Source: Pinibacter aurantiacus
GTDB taxonomy: Bacteria > Bacteroidota > Bacteroidia > Chitinophagales > Chitinophagaceae
Assembly (NCBI RefSeq): GCF_019130065.1
Contig: NZ_JAHSPG010000008.1
Coordinates: 331,496 to 395,495, forward strand
DNA: 64,000 bases
Direction of reading: 5' to 3'
Part shown: positions 52,220-61,489 of the stretch, in pieces
Numbering within the stretch: the first letter of the stretch is position 1
Layout: each line of letters begins with the position of its first letter
Made by a program: the position numbers and the translations under genes
The notes under the pieces: model-generated
Database searches by the model: none
Told to the model about the DNA's origin: nothing
The model's input: the letters and a program-made list of their open reading frames with translations, nothing else

Positions 52220-55200
52220 ATGGAGACTTTTTTCTTAGCCATATACAAATTTTTTGAAAAACGCAGAGCAGTGCTATTTGCATTGTTGATCGCCTGTTTT
52301 GGTTTTATGGCATGGTTCGCATTCAAAGTAAAATTTGAAGAAGACATTACCGCTATTTTACCTAAAGACGAGAAAACCCAAAAGCTCAACGAGGTTTTTC
52401 AAAACTCCCGTTTCATGGACCGGCTGGTGATAACGGTTTCGCTCGCTGATACCGCCAAAGAGGCCCAGCCTGACAGTCTTGTTGCCTATACGGAACGATT
52501 CATAGAAAGGGTAAATGCAGACCTGCAACCTTATGTAAAAAAGATAGACGACAAAGTAAATGATGAACTGGTGATGCAAATGTTTGACAACATTTTGAAT
52601 CACTTGCCGGTTTATCTTACCGACAAGGACTATGAATCGCTTGATACACTGACCACGAAGGATGCAGTAAAAAAGAATCTTGAACAAAACATAAAAATAC
52701 TCTCGTCTCCGGCAGGATTTGCTTTGAAGAAAGTGATTGCTGCTGATCCTTCTGGCATTTCTTTTTTGGGCTTAAAGAAATTACAGCAACTGCAGTACGA
52801 CGATACATTTGAACTGTACGATAGTTACATCATGACGAAAGATAAAAAGCATTTGTTGTTTTTTATCACACCATCAAACCCGCCAAGCAACACGGGTAAG
52901 AACGCGTTATTGTTGAATGGTTTGGATAAGACAACCGATTCACTTGCTGCAGAATTTAAAACAGTTGGTTCTTCTTATTTTGGTGCAACGGCTGTTTCAG
53001 TGGGCAACGCACAGCAAATACGCAAAGACAATTTATTTACACAAGGCATCACTGTTGTTTTCCTGGTGGTGTTTATAGCATGGTATTTCAAAAAGAAACG
53101 TGCACCGTTCTTAATGATGTTGCCCGTTGCGTTTGGAGCGTTGTTTGCTTTGATGTGTTTTTATTTTTTGAGAGGACACATTTCAGTGATCGCCTTAGGT
53201 ACGGGTTCCGTGGTATTGGGTGTTGCGATTAATTACTCCATGCACGTTTTCAACCATTACCGGCACGCAGACAATATCCGTGAAGTGATCAAGGATCTTG
53301 CATTGCCGATGACGGTTGGTAGTGTAACTACTATTGGCGACTTCTTCATCCTGCAGTTTGTAAAATCGGAATTGCTAAAAGATCTTGGGTTGTTTGCTGC
53401 ATTCAGTTTGATCGGTGCTGCACTTTGCTCGCTTATATTTTTACCTCATTTAATTGCAAGCAGGAAAGAAGACAATGCGCATCACCATGAAGCACCGACA
53501 TGGTTAGATAAGTTTGCTTCTTACAATTTCAGATTCGGCAGGAAGTTTATTTTGCTGATCGTTATTCTTACTGCAGGCTTCCTATACACAAGTCGCTATG
53601 TGAAGTTTGAAACGGACATGAGCCACATGAATTACATGCAGGAAAAGTTGCAGAAGGCAGAGGCGCAGTTAAATGCGATCAATGCACATGCGCTGCAATC
53701 TGTGTACGTTGTGTCCACCGGAAAAAATCTGGATGAAGCATTATCAAAAAATGAAGAGGCTGTAAAAGAACTCGACAATTTAAAACATGAAGGTGTCATC
53801 AGCAGGTATGCAGGTGTTTCTTCTGTAATTATTTCTGATGCCCTGCAGAAACAAAGGATTGCAAAATGGAACGCTTACTGGACGCCGGATAAGAAACAAC
53901 ACTTGTTGGCATCACTACAACAGGAAGGAGCTTCGTTGGGGTACAAATCAACTGCGTTCGATAATTTCAATAGCAACCTGCTGAATAAAACTTTTGTTCC
54001 CGCGGATGAGAAGGAATTGGATGAAGTACGCAAAAACTTTCTTTCGGACTATGTGATCGAGTTGCCTGAAAAAACAATGGTGGTGAATCTTGTGAAAACC
54101 GACAATGAGCACAAGAAAGATATCTACAAGGCATTCGACAATAAGAAAGATATAACCGCGATCGATAAGCAATACCTCACCAGCAAGCTTGTTGAAAATG
54201 TTCGACTTGATTTCAACAGCATCGCATGGATGTCGTCCATACTTGTTTTTTCCATGTTGCTTATTACTTACGGTCGCATAGAACTGGCACTGATCACATT
54301 CATTCCAATGGTGATAACATGGGTTTGGATACTAGGTATAATGGGGCTTTTCGGCATTCATTTCAACATCATCAATATTATTATTTCCACACTGATCTTT
54401 GGTTTGGGGGATGATTACAGCATCTTTATAATGGACGGTTTACTGCAGGAATATAAGACCGGCAAAAAGGTACTGGCCTCTTACAAGTCATCCATTTTCT
54501 TGTCTGCCATTACAACCATTGTTGGTTTGGGAGTGTTGATCTTTGCAAAACATCCGGCGTTAAGATCAATCGCATTAATCGCTATCATCGGTATTTTATG
54601 CGTGGTAGTTATTTCGCAGATATTGATACCTTATCTGTTTAATCTGCTTATTAAAAAGAGAACATCCCAAGGGTTATTCCCATGGACAGCGTCTGGTATA
54701 TTCAAAACAGGTTTTGCGTTTGTATATTTTATTTTCGGTTGCCTGTTGCTTACTACCATTGGATTTGTTTTAATGAAGCTGAACATCTTTGGTAAGAAGC
54801 GTTCGAAGACTATGTACCATCATGTGATCCGTCGCTTTTCGTGGTCGATTATGTATATCATGGGCAACGTGAAAAAGAAGATCATCAATCCACTTAAGGA
54901 AGATTTTAGTAAGCCTACCGTTGTTATCACCAACCACCAGTCATCACTGGATATATTGCCAATGATGATGCTGAGTCCCCGCATTATACTGGCAACCAAC
55001 AAGCGTGTGTATCATTCAAAATTTTTCGGTGCCGCTATTCGAATGGCCGGTTATCATCCAATTTCTGAAGGTGCGGAAGTAAGCGTTGAGCAGTTGGAAG
55101 AAACAATCAAAAATGGGTACTCCATTGTAATATTCCCTGAAGGAACACGTTCTGTTGACGGCAATTTGAAACGCTTTCACAAAGGCGCATTCTTCCTGGC

Positions 55201-56089
55201 TGAGAAATTGCAGCTCGATATTTTGCCAATCCTTATGCATGGAACAGGCTATACGCTGAGCCGTAATGATATCTTTTTGAAAGATGGAACGGTGACGTTG
55301 AAATATTTGCCACGTATTACGCCCGATGACAAAAGCTGGGGGGAAAATTATACGACCCGCACAAAGAAAATAAGCAGCTATTTCAAAACGGAATATGAGA
55401 GCTTGCGCCAGCAAACAGAAACGCCGGCATATTTTAGAAAACAGCTGATTAACAACTATATTTACAAAGGGCCGGTGCTGGAATGGTACATGCGCATTAA
55501 AACCAGGATGGAGAACAATTACGAGTTGTTCAACAACCTGGTGCCGAAGTCGGGAAAAGTGCTCGATGCAGGTTGTGGCTATGGCTTTATGTCCTACATG
55601 CTGCATTTTGCAAGCAGGGATCGTGTGATAACCGGAATTGATTATGATGAGGAAAAGATAGAAACAGCTAATCATTGTTTCAGCAAAAATGAAAACATCA
55701 ATTTTGTATACACAGATGTTTTGAAATTTGAGTTTGAAAACTATGATGCCATCATTTTAAGCGATATGTTGCACTACCTGCAGCCAGACGAACAGAAGAC
55801 TATTATCGAGAGATGCATTCATCATTTAAATGAAAATGGCATCATCATAATAAGAGATGGAAATAAAGATCTGGAGGAAAGACATAAAGGAACAAAACTG
55901 ACGGAACTGTTTTCTACAAAATTGATTGGCTTTAATAAAACATCCGGCAACGGGTTGTCATTTTTATCGGGCAAAACAATTCACACAATTGCAGAAGCAA
56001 ATGGCATGAGTTGCGAAGAGCTTGATAACACAAAGCTGACATCGAATGTGGTGTTTGTGATGAAGAGAAAATTAATAATTAATAATTAA
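52220..56089 (+). CDS. MMPL-type exporter fused to acyltransferase and methyltransferase
   Basis: This 1289-residue three-part protein begins with an RND/MMPL-like exporter (about 1-860, 12 membrane helices in two halves, each with a large periplasmic loop). The second half has G-L-G-D-D-Y-S-I-F (about 728-736), the usual Asp-Tyr pair of the proton path, while the first half has G-V-A-I-N-Y-S-M-H with Asn instead. A PlsC-like acyltransferase follows (about 880-1070): T-N-H-Q-S-S-L-D-I (about 904) and F-P-E-G-T-R-S (about 972). A SAM-dependent methyltransferase ends the protein (V-L-D-A-G-C-G-Y-G-F at about 1113). Acylation, methylation and export of one lipid-like product is the inferred role. 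Its final I-N-N and stop come from a repeat arm. Confidence 0.9.
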   Translation: METFFLAIYKFFEKRRAVLFALLIACFGFMAWFAFKVKFEEDITAILPKDEKTQKLNEVFQNSRFMDRLVITVSLADTAKEAQPDSLVAYTERFIERVNADLQPYVKKIDDKVNDELVMQMFDNILNHLPVYLTDKDYESLDTLTTKDAVKKNLEQNIKILSSPAGFALKKVIAADPSGISFLGLKKLQQLQYDDTFELYDSYIMTKDKKHLLFFITPSNPPSNTGKNALLLNGLDKTTDSLAAEFKTVGSSYFGATAVSVGNAQQIRKDNLFTQGITVVFLVVFIAWYFKKKRAPFLMMLPVAFGALFALMCFYFLRGHISVIALGTGSVVLGVAINYSMHVFNHYRHADNIREVIKDLALPMTVGSVTTIGDFFILQFVKSELLKDLGLFAAFSLIGAALCSLIFLPHLIASRKEDNAHHHEAPTWLDKFASYNFRFGRKFILLIVILTAGFLYTSRYVKFETDMSHMNYMQEKLQKAEAQLNAINAHALQSVYVVSTGKNLDEALSKNEEAVKELDNLKHEGVISRYAGVSSVIISDALQKQRIAKWNAYWTPDKKQHLLASLQQEGASLGYKSTAFDNFNSNLLNKTFVPADEKELDEVRKNFLSDYVIELPEKTMVVNLVKTDNEHKKDIYKAFDNKKDITAIDKQYLTSKLVENVRLDFNSIAWMSSILVFSMLLITYGRIELALITFIPMVITWVWILGIMGLFGIHFNIINIIISTLIFGLGDDYSIFIMDGLLQEYKTGKKVLASYKSSIFLSAITTIVGLGVLIFAKHPALRSIALIAIIGILCVVVISQILIPYLFNLLIKKRTSQGLFPWTASGIFKTGFAFVYFIFGCLLLTTIGFVLMKLNIFGKKRSKTMYHHVIRRFSWSIMYIMGNVKKKIINPLKEDFSKPTVVITNHQSSLDILPMMMLSPRIILATNKRVYHSKFFGAAIRMAGYHPISEGAEVSVEQLEETIKNGYSIVIFPEGTRSVDGNLKRFHKGAFFLAEKLQLDILPILMHGTGYTLSRNDIFLKDGTVTLKYLPRITPDDKSWGENYTTRTKKISSYFKTEYESLRQQTETPAYFRKQLINNYIYKGPVLEWYMRIKTRMENNYELFNNLVPKSGKVLDAGCGYGFMSYMLHFASRDRVITGIDYDEEKIETANHCFSKNENINFVYTDVLKFEFENYDAIILSDMLHYLQPDEQKTIIERCIHHLNENGIIIIRDGNKDLEERHKGTKLTELFSTKLIGFNKTSGNGLSFLSGKTIHTIAEANGMSCEELDNTKLTSNVVFVMKRKLIINN

Positions 56090-56206
56090 TAATTAACGGG
56101 GTGATATGCTTGACAAAAACTACAACTGCGAATCTATTGCAAGGTTAGAGAGGTGCATGCGATAATGAATGCAACTCTATTAATTGTTAATTATTAATTA
56201 TTAATT
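56070..56206. repeat. Inverted repeat, 'TTAATAAT' family
   Basis: The left arm, about 56070-56097, and right arm, 56180-56206, consist of TTAATAAT words and surround an 82-nt spacer. The stop codon of the MMPL fusion (56087-56089) lies in the left arm. Confidence 0.88.
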
Positions 56207-56236
56207 GAGTGAAGCTCTGGAAAAATTAAATTAAGA

Positions 56237-57739
56237 ATGTACGACGTTATCATCATAGGAAGTGGAATGGGTGGACTTACTTGCGGCGCTTTGCTGAGCA
56301 AGGAGGGATTCAATGTGTGCGTACTTGAAAAGAATAAACAATTTGGCGGTTGCCTGCAAACATTTGTTCGCGAACGGGTGATTTTTGATTCCGGCGTGCA
56401 TTATGTCGGGGGCTTGGGTAAGGGTCAAAACCTTTACCAGATATTTAAGTACCTCGGAATAATGGACAAGCTGAAGTTGGAAAAACTCGACGAGGATGCA
56501 TTTGATTACATCGTTTTTGAAAACGACGATAACAGGTATCCTTTGGCGCAGGGCTATGAGAATTTTGTACAACAACTGCTGAAATTTTTTCCGGAAGAAG
56601 AAATGGCGATTCGTAAGTATTGCGATAAGATGCAAGAGGTGTGCAGGAAATTTCCTTTGTACAATCTGAGTTTTGATGAAAATTTTGAGAAGGGCGAAGT
56701 GATGCAGATTGGAACGAAGCAATTTATTGAATCGCTAACGGACAACGTACGGCTGCAGGAAGTGCTTGCCGGCAACAATGTGTTGTATGCGGGGCTTCCG
56801 GATAAATCGCCTTTCTACGTTCATGCACTAGTGCTGAACAGCTATATTGAAGGTTCATGGAAGTTTGTTGATGGGGGTTCGCAAATAGGCAAATACCTTG
56901 TGCAGGTGATACGCGAAAATGGCGGCGACATAAAAAGAAATTGCAACGTAACCGAAATAGTTGAAATGAATGGGGTGGCAGATCATGTTGTACTGGACAA
57001 TGGTGAAAAGCTTTTTGCAAAGAATTTTATATCAAACATTCATCCGTACAACACCTTGAAGATGTTGAAAACGGAATTGATCAGACATGCATACAGAAGC
57101 AGAATAGGGTCGTTGGAAAATACTATTTCCTGCTTCATAATTAATATTGTTTGTAAGAAGAACTGCTTCAAATCTTTTAAGCACAATATCTACTTTAATA
57201 AAGAAGGTGCCGTATGGGATAGCTGGCAATACACGGAAGATGAGTGGCCAAAAAACTATGGTATCTTTGCTTCATCCTCATCAAAAAATCGCGACTATGT
57301 TGAGGGCCTCACGCTATTTACTTACATGCGGTATGATGACGTGAAAAAATGGGAAGACACATTCAATACTGTTTCCAAAGAAGATGATCGCGGCGCGGAA
57401 TATGAAGCATTCAAGAAAAGAAAAGCAGAAAAACTGATAGATGAAGCAGAGAAAAAGATTCCGGGTTTGAGAGACTGCATTCAATCATATTACACATCAA
57501 CGCCGCTTACATACAGGGATTATATTGGTGGTGACGATGGTTCTCTGTATGGCATTGTGAGGGATTTTAAAGAGCCGCTGAAAACATTTATTTCACCAAA
57601 AACGAAATTGCCCAACTTGTTTTTTACCGGCCAGAATATTTCCATGCATGGAATACTAGGCGTTACCATTAGTGCGCTGGCATCGTGCTCATCTCTGGTA
57701 AACATGCATGAGGTGTTGGAAAGGATCAGAAAAAGTTGA
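56237..57739 (+). CDS. CrtI/phytoene-desaturase-like FAD/NAD(P)-dependent oxidoreductase
   Basis: This 500-residue flavoprotein has the N-terminal dinucleotide-binding fold V-I-I-I-G-S-G-M-G-G-L-T-C-G-A-L at about 4-19 and E-K-N-K-Q-F-G-G-C-L at about 31-40, typical of CrtI and RetSat-like enzymes. The C-terminus ends with a second FAD loop, including T-G-Q-N-I-S-M-H-G-I-L-G near 470-481. Desaturation or saturation of a polyene or isoprenoid is the inferred reaction type; the real substrate is unknown. The position after the MMPL fusion and before the C45 and PPTase genes suggests a pigment or lipid pathway. Confidence 0.88.
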   Translation: MYDVIIIGSGMGGLTCGALLSKEGFNVCVLEKNKQFGGCLQTFVRERVIFDSGVHYVGGLGKGQNLYQIFKYLGIMDKLKLEKLDEDAFDYIVFENDDNRYPLAQGYENFVQQLLKFFPEEEMAIRKYCDKMQEVCRKFPLYNLSFDENFEKGEVMQIGTKQFIESLTDNVRLQEVLAGNNVLYAGLPDKSPFYVHALVLNSYIEGSWKFVDGGSQIGKYLVQVIRENGGDIKRNCNVTEIVEMNGVADHVVLDNGEKLFAKNFISNIHPYNTLKMLKTELIRHAYRSRIGSLENTISCFIINIVCKKNCFKSFKHNIYFNKEGAVWDSWQYTEDEWPKNYGIFASSSSKNRDYVEGLTLFTYMRYDDVKKWEDTFNTVSKEDDRGAEYEAFKKRKAEKLIDEAEKKIPGLRDCIQSYYTSTPLTYRDYIGGDDGSLYGIVRDFKEPLKTFISPKTKLPNLFFTGQNISMHGILGVTISALASCSSLVNMHEVLERIRKS

Positions 57740-57750
57740 TAGCAAATAAA

Positions 57751-57833
57751 TAAAAAATCAAAATTCAAAAGTCAAAAATTTTGATGCAGCATGGTCCTGA
57801 GATTTTGACTTTTGAATTTTTACTTTTGATTTC
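57751..57833. repeat. Inverted repeat 'AAAAGTCAAAA' containing a promoter box
   Basis: The left arm, about 57751-57780, and right arm, 57801-57833, are imperfect complements of CAAAAGTCAAAA-type words. The right arm contains TACTTTTG (57821-57828), a -7 box match ending 7 nt before the next ATG. Confidence 0.8.
57821..57828 (+). promoter_or_regulatory. Putative -7 box inside a repeat arm (C45 gene)
   Basis: TACTTTTG lies 7 nt before the ATG of the C45 gene and within the right arm of an inverted repeat, so the repeat may supply the promoter. Confidence 0.45.
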
Positions 57834-57835
57834 AA

Positions 57836-59506
57836 ATGAAGATAATAAAGAAGATATTCAAGATATTCGCTTACACGCTACTCGTCCTGGTCATTTTGCT
57901 ACTCGCAGGATTTACTTACCTCGTGATCGTAGCGAAAGAACCGAACCCTAAAATAAGTGACGCAAAGGTAGAGGCACTGCAACGTACAGAAAAAGATGGT
58001 TTGTATTACATCGGTAACAACTGGTTTCGTAAAAGCAAAAGTGGATTGTATGAGATGTATGTGGAAGGAGAACCTTTTGAGCGTGGTGTGATCAATGGCA
58101 AACTGTCAAAGGAATTAATACAAAGGCAAGAAGATGTTTTTGTGAGCCAGATAAGGAAAATGATTCCCTCTACTTTCTATTTGCATTTTCTCAAATACTT
58201 CATCGGTTGGTTCAACCGTGATCTTGCAAAGAATGTAACGGAAGAATACAAAGAAGAAATTTATGGTGAGTCGCTGACGGCTTCAACGGAGTATGATTAT
58301 ATAGGCACGAACTATCAGCGCATTTTGAACTATCACGCGGCACATGACATAGGGCACGCGTTGCAAAGCATGGCACTGGTAGGTTGCACATCGTTTGGAA
58401 CCTGGGGTGCTGCGTCTGCTGACAGCACCATGATCATAGGAAGAAACTTTGACTTTTACATGGGCGATCAATTTGCAGAAGACAAGATCGTTTCATTTAC
58501 AAATCCATCTCAGGGCCATAAGTTTATGACGGTGACCTGGGGCGGCTTTATTGGTGCAGTTTCCGGCATGAATGACCAGGGGCTTACTGTAACGATCAAT
58601 GCAGACAAAACAGCAATACCCGCAGGCTCTGCTACGCCGGTTTCCCTGGTGGCAAGAGAAATTTTGCAGTACGCAAAAAACATTGAGGAAGCATATGCCA
58701 TTGCATCGAAAAGGAAAATGTTTGTATCGGAAGCCTTCCTTGTTGGCTCCGCTTCGGATAACAAAGCGGTGATCATTGAAAAAACTCCGGAGCAGTTGGC
58801 AATGTATGATCCAAAGAAAAACTACATTCTTTGTGCCAATCATTTTCAAAGTGATTTGTTGGGACAAACGAAAGAGAATAAGGAGCAGATGGAGAAAAGC
58901 GCATCTGTTTATCGCTACGAAAGATTGACAGAACTGATGCAAAATAATGGCCCCAATACGGTTCAAAAAACCGTCAATATTCTGCGTGATCAAAAGGGCT
59001 TGCATGGCGCAAATATTGGAATGGGAAATGAAAAGGCGATCAATCAACTGATTGCACATCACTCCATTGTTTTCGAGCCTCAGAAAAGATTGGTCTGGGT
59101 TTCTACTTCGCCCTGGCAGTTGGGACAGTTTGTGTGTTATGATTTGAACAAAGTATTTGCGATGCATGGTATGAAAGAAAATCATGAAATAGTTGATAGC
59201 GCATTAACCGTGCCTGCGGATAGTTTTATATCGACCAGCGCATTCAAAGATTTTGTTTTGTACAGAAGTTATAAGCAACGCGTTGCAGATAAAGAAAGTA
59301 TTAACATCGACAGCCTTACTGCAAGCAATCCCGAATATTATCATACTTATGTAATTGCCGGAGATTATTTGTTCAAACAAAAAAACTTTGCAAAAGCAAA
59401 AGAAGAATACACAATCGCATTAACAAAAGTGATTGCAACGAAACAGGAAGAAGAACATATTCGCAGACAGATCGCGAAATGCGAGGAAGAATTGGCACAC
59501 AGATGA
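57836..59506 (+). CDS. C45-family autoproteolytic acyltransferase/hydrolase
   Basis: This 556-residue Ntn-hydrolase belongs to the family with acyl-CoA:6-aminopenicillanate acyltransferase. An N-terminal membrane helix (about 10-32) anchors it. The likely nucleophile and autocleavage residue is Cys184 in A-L-V-G-C-T-S-F-G-T-W-G. The nearby G-R-N-F-D-F-Y motif (about 203-209) and N-A-D-K-T near 250 are typical of the family. A TPR-like segment ends the protein (about 500-550). Members act in acyl transfer or N-acyl hydrolysis, and their presence in pigment loci is known. Its last residues L-A-H-R and the TGA stop are encoded by a repeat arm, so the tail is shortened or added. Confidence 0.88.
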   Translation: MKIIKKIFKIFAYTLLVLVILLLAGFTYLVIVAKEPNPKISDAKVEALQRTEKDGLYYIGNNWFRKSKSGLYEMYVEGEPFERGVINGKLSKELIQRQEDVFVSQIRKMIPSTFYLHFLKYFIGWFNRDLAKNVTEEYKEEIYGESLTASTEYDYIGTNYQRILNYHAAHDIGHALQSMALVGCTSFGTWGAASADSTMIIGRNFDFYMGDQFAEDKIVSFTNPSQGHKFMTVTWGGFIGAVSGMNDQGLTVTINADKTAIPAGSATPVSLVAREILQYAKNIEEAYAIASKRKMFVSEAFLVGSASDNKAVIIEKTPEQLAMYDPKKNYILCANHFQSDLLGQTKENKEQMEKSASVYRYERLTELMQNNGPNTVQKTVNILRDQKGLHGANIGMGNEKAINQLIAHHSIVFEPQKRLVWVSTSPWQLGQFVCYDLNKVFAMHGMKENHEIVDSALTVPADSFISTSAFKDFVLYRSYKQRVADKESINIDSLTASNPEYYHTYVIAGDYLFKQKNFAKAKEEYTIALTKVIATKQEEEHIRRQIAKCEEELAHR

Positions 59507-59637
59507 CGCAGATTGGAATGATTTTTACTGATTTTTTTTCGTTGAGAATCATTGAAAATCTTGTATTGTGTTTTTAGTTGGGTGAATATTTTTTTAAGAT
59601 CAGTGAAAATCAGTCTAATCAGTGTCATCTGCGTGCT
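59491..59637. repeat. Inverted repeat, 'CAGATGACGCAGATT' family
   Basis: The left arm, about 59491-59537, and right arm, 59590-59637, are imperfect reverse complements of GCACACAGATGACGC-type words, as at 46164 and 63733. The left arm covers the C45 stop codon. The right arm ends 16 nt before acpS. Confidence 0.88.
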
Positions 59638-59653
59638 ATCAAAAAATAAAGCC

Positions 59654-60025
59654 ATGATCCACGGCGTAGGCATCGACATAATAGAAGTAGACCGTGTTAC
59701 TGAAAAGATCAGTAAGGAGAACGGTTTTCGTGAACTGGTGTTCTCGCAGGGAGAGATTACGTATTGCGAAAGCAAGGCGCATAAGTTTGAACACTACGCC
59801 GCAAGATTTGCTGCAAAAGAAGCTTTTCTAAAAGCTATTGGCACTGGCTGGTTTGGCAATGTTGCTTTCAATGAGATAGAAGTGGTAAACGATGAGCTGG
59901 GTAAGCCAACCATTCAATTGCTCGGCAACACAAAAACTTTTTTAGAGAACAAAAACATTAGCCGCATATCGGTATCCATGTCGCATTTGAAAAGTGTGGC
60001 ATCTGCGGTAGTAATCATCGAATAA
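59654..60025 (+). CDS. acpS: Holo-[acyl-carrier-protein] synthase
   Basis: This AcpS-type phosphopantetheinyl transferase moves the 4'-phosphopantetheine arm of CoA onto acyl-carrier proteins. The 123-residue protein is of normal size. The first signature is G-V-G-I-D-I-I-E-V-D-R-V at about 4-15, and the second is R-F-A-A-K-E-A-F-L-K-A-I-G-T-G at about 51-65. ATG 59654 is preferred to 59552, since the upstream codons come from a repeat. Two bases separate it from the next ligase gene, so the two are probably one unit. Whether it serves fatty-acid or pathway-specific ACPs cannot be told from sequence. Confidence 0.95.
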   Translation: MIHGVGIDIIEVDRVTEKISKENGFRELVFSQGEITYCESKAHKFEHYAARFAAKEAFLKAIGTGWFGNVAFNEIEVVNDELGKPTIQLLGNTKTFLENKNISRISVSMSHLKSVASAVVIIE

Positions 60026-60027
60026 AT

Positions 60028-61317
60028 ATGTACTCAACAGAAACAGCTTTCGCATCAACGGAATCTATCGATAAAATGCAGTTGGGAAAATTGCAGGAAA
60101 TATTGGCCTATGTTAATCAGCACTCTGCTTTTTACAAAGAGTTATTTGCGAAGCATCATATAAATGTGCAAAGGATAGATGCTCTTGAAAAATTGCAGCT
60201 GCTTCCTGTAACGGAAAAAGAAGATGTGCAACAACGCAATTGGGCTTTTCTTTGTGTTGATAAATCAAAAATCGTTGAGTATACCGCAACTTCAGGAACA
60301 CTTGGAAAGCCTGTAACGATCGCACTTACAGAGAACGATTTGGAGAGGCTGGCTTACAATGAATATGCTTCTTTTTTGTGCGCCGATGGTTCCGAAAGTG
60401 ATGTGTACCAATTAATGCTTACACTCGACAGGCAGTTCATGGCGGGCATGGCATACTATAGCGGCATTCGCAAAATGAATGCAGGCATGATACGCGTAGG
60501 CCCCGGTGTGCCTGCAATGCAGTGGGACATTATTCAGCGCTTACAGCCAACAGCATTGGTTGCAGTTCCTTCGTTCATTGTAAGATTGATTGAGTTTGCA
60601 AATGAAAATGGCATTGATGTAAATAAGTCATCGGTAAAAAAAGCGATTTGCATTGGCGAGAATTTGCGCAACGGCGATTTCTCTCTAAATACATTGGGCA
60701 GAAAAATCACAGACAATTGGAACATTCAACTATACTCCACTTATGCCAGCACCGAAATGCAGACAGCATTCACCGAATGCAAGGCTGGCAAGGGAGGTCA
60801 CCACAATCCAGAATTGGTGATCATAGAATTGCTGGATGAAAACAATCAACCCGTTGCAGATGGAGAACCAGGTGAGGTAACCATTACGACTTTGGGTGTA
60901 GAAGCAATGCCGTTGATCCGCTACAAAACGGGAGATATTTGTCGGTATGAAAAAGCGCCTTGTTCCTGCGGAAGAAATACCTTGCGTTTGTCGCCGGTTA
61001 TTGGTCGTAAAAAGCAAATGATCAAGTTTAAGGGAACTACTTTGTATCCGCCGGTATTGTTCGATATTCTTGCATCTATCGACGAAATAAAGGATTATGT
61101 AACAGAAGTTTCTACCAACGCCATCGGCATGGATGAACTGCTGGTCCACATTTTACCAGCCAATTATTCAGAAGAAAACGATAGAAAGATACGTTCGCTT
61201 TTACAAGCCAAGCTGCGCGTCATCCCATCCATCAAATACGCTTCTGCCCAGGAAATCCAGCGCATGCAGTTTGTAGAAGGGGGGAGGAAGATGGTGCGGT
61301 TCATCGACAGGCGGTAG
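60028..61317 (+). CDS. Phenylacetate-CoA ligase-like (PaaK family) AMP-forming ligase
   Basis: This 429-residue adenylating enzyme activates an aryl or acyl carboxylate as an AMP ester and then as a CoA or ACP thioester. The phosphate-binding T-A-T-S-G-T-L-G-K-P is at about 90-99, and Y-A-S-T-E-M-Q near 238 is the adenine motif. G-E-P-G-E-V-T-I-T-T and Y-K-T-G-D-I-C-R-Y follow. A small zinc-type C-x-C-G motif (C-S-C-G-R-N-T) sits near 312. The C-terminal domain has the Lys-containing G-G-R-K-M-V. Aryl-polyene and flexirubin loci carry a ligase of this class for the aromatic starter; that link is inferred. It is co-transcribed with acpS. Confidence 0.9.
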   Translation: MYSTETAFASTESIDKMQLGKLQEILAYVNQHSAFYKELFAKHHINVQRIDALEKLQLLPVTEKEDVQQRNWAFLCVDKSKIVEYTATSGTLGKPVTIALTENDLERLAYNEYASFLCADGSESDVYQLMLTLDRQFMAGMAYYSGIRKMNAGMIRVGPGVPAMQWDIIQRLQPTALVAVPSFIVRLIEFANENGIDVNKSSVKKAICIGENLRNGDFSLNTLGRKITDNWNIQLYSTYASTEMQTAFTECKAGKGGHHNPELVIIELLDENNQPVADGEPGEVTITTLGVEAMPLIRYKTGDICRYEKAPCSCGRNTLRLSPVIGRKKQMIKFKGTTLYPPVLFDILASIDEIKDYVTEVSTNAIGMDELLVHILPANYSEENDRKIRSLLQAKLRVIPSIKYASAQEIQRMQFVEGGRKMVRFIDRR

Positions 61318-61320
61318 TCG

Positions 61321-61489
61321 GAATTTGAAAATATGGGAATTTGAAAATTTGAAAATTCATTCTGTGCGACTTTGCTCACTATATATTGGCTTTCCAATTG
61401 TTACAATTGAATTAACATTATGAAGCCAAATTCATTTCCGGAAAACTGCGCCGTCAGAATTTTCAAATTTTCAAATTTTCAAATTTTGC
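61321..61489. repeat. Inverted repeat, 'ATTTGAAA' family
   Basis: The left arm, about 61321-61358, and right arm, 61457-61489, are imperfect complements of ATTTGAAA words around a roughly 98-nt spacer. The right arm holds the lutB stop codon TGA (61471-61473) and its last codons. Confidence 0.88.

Noticed and set aside
59552..59653. N-terminal extension of acpS
   Set aside because: The codons come from a repeat arm, and the AcpS signature starts right after ATG 59654.
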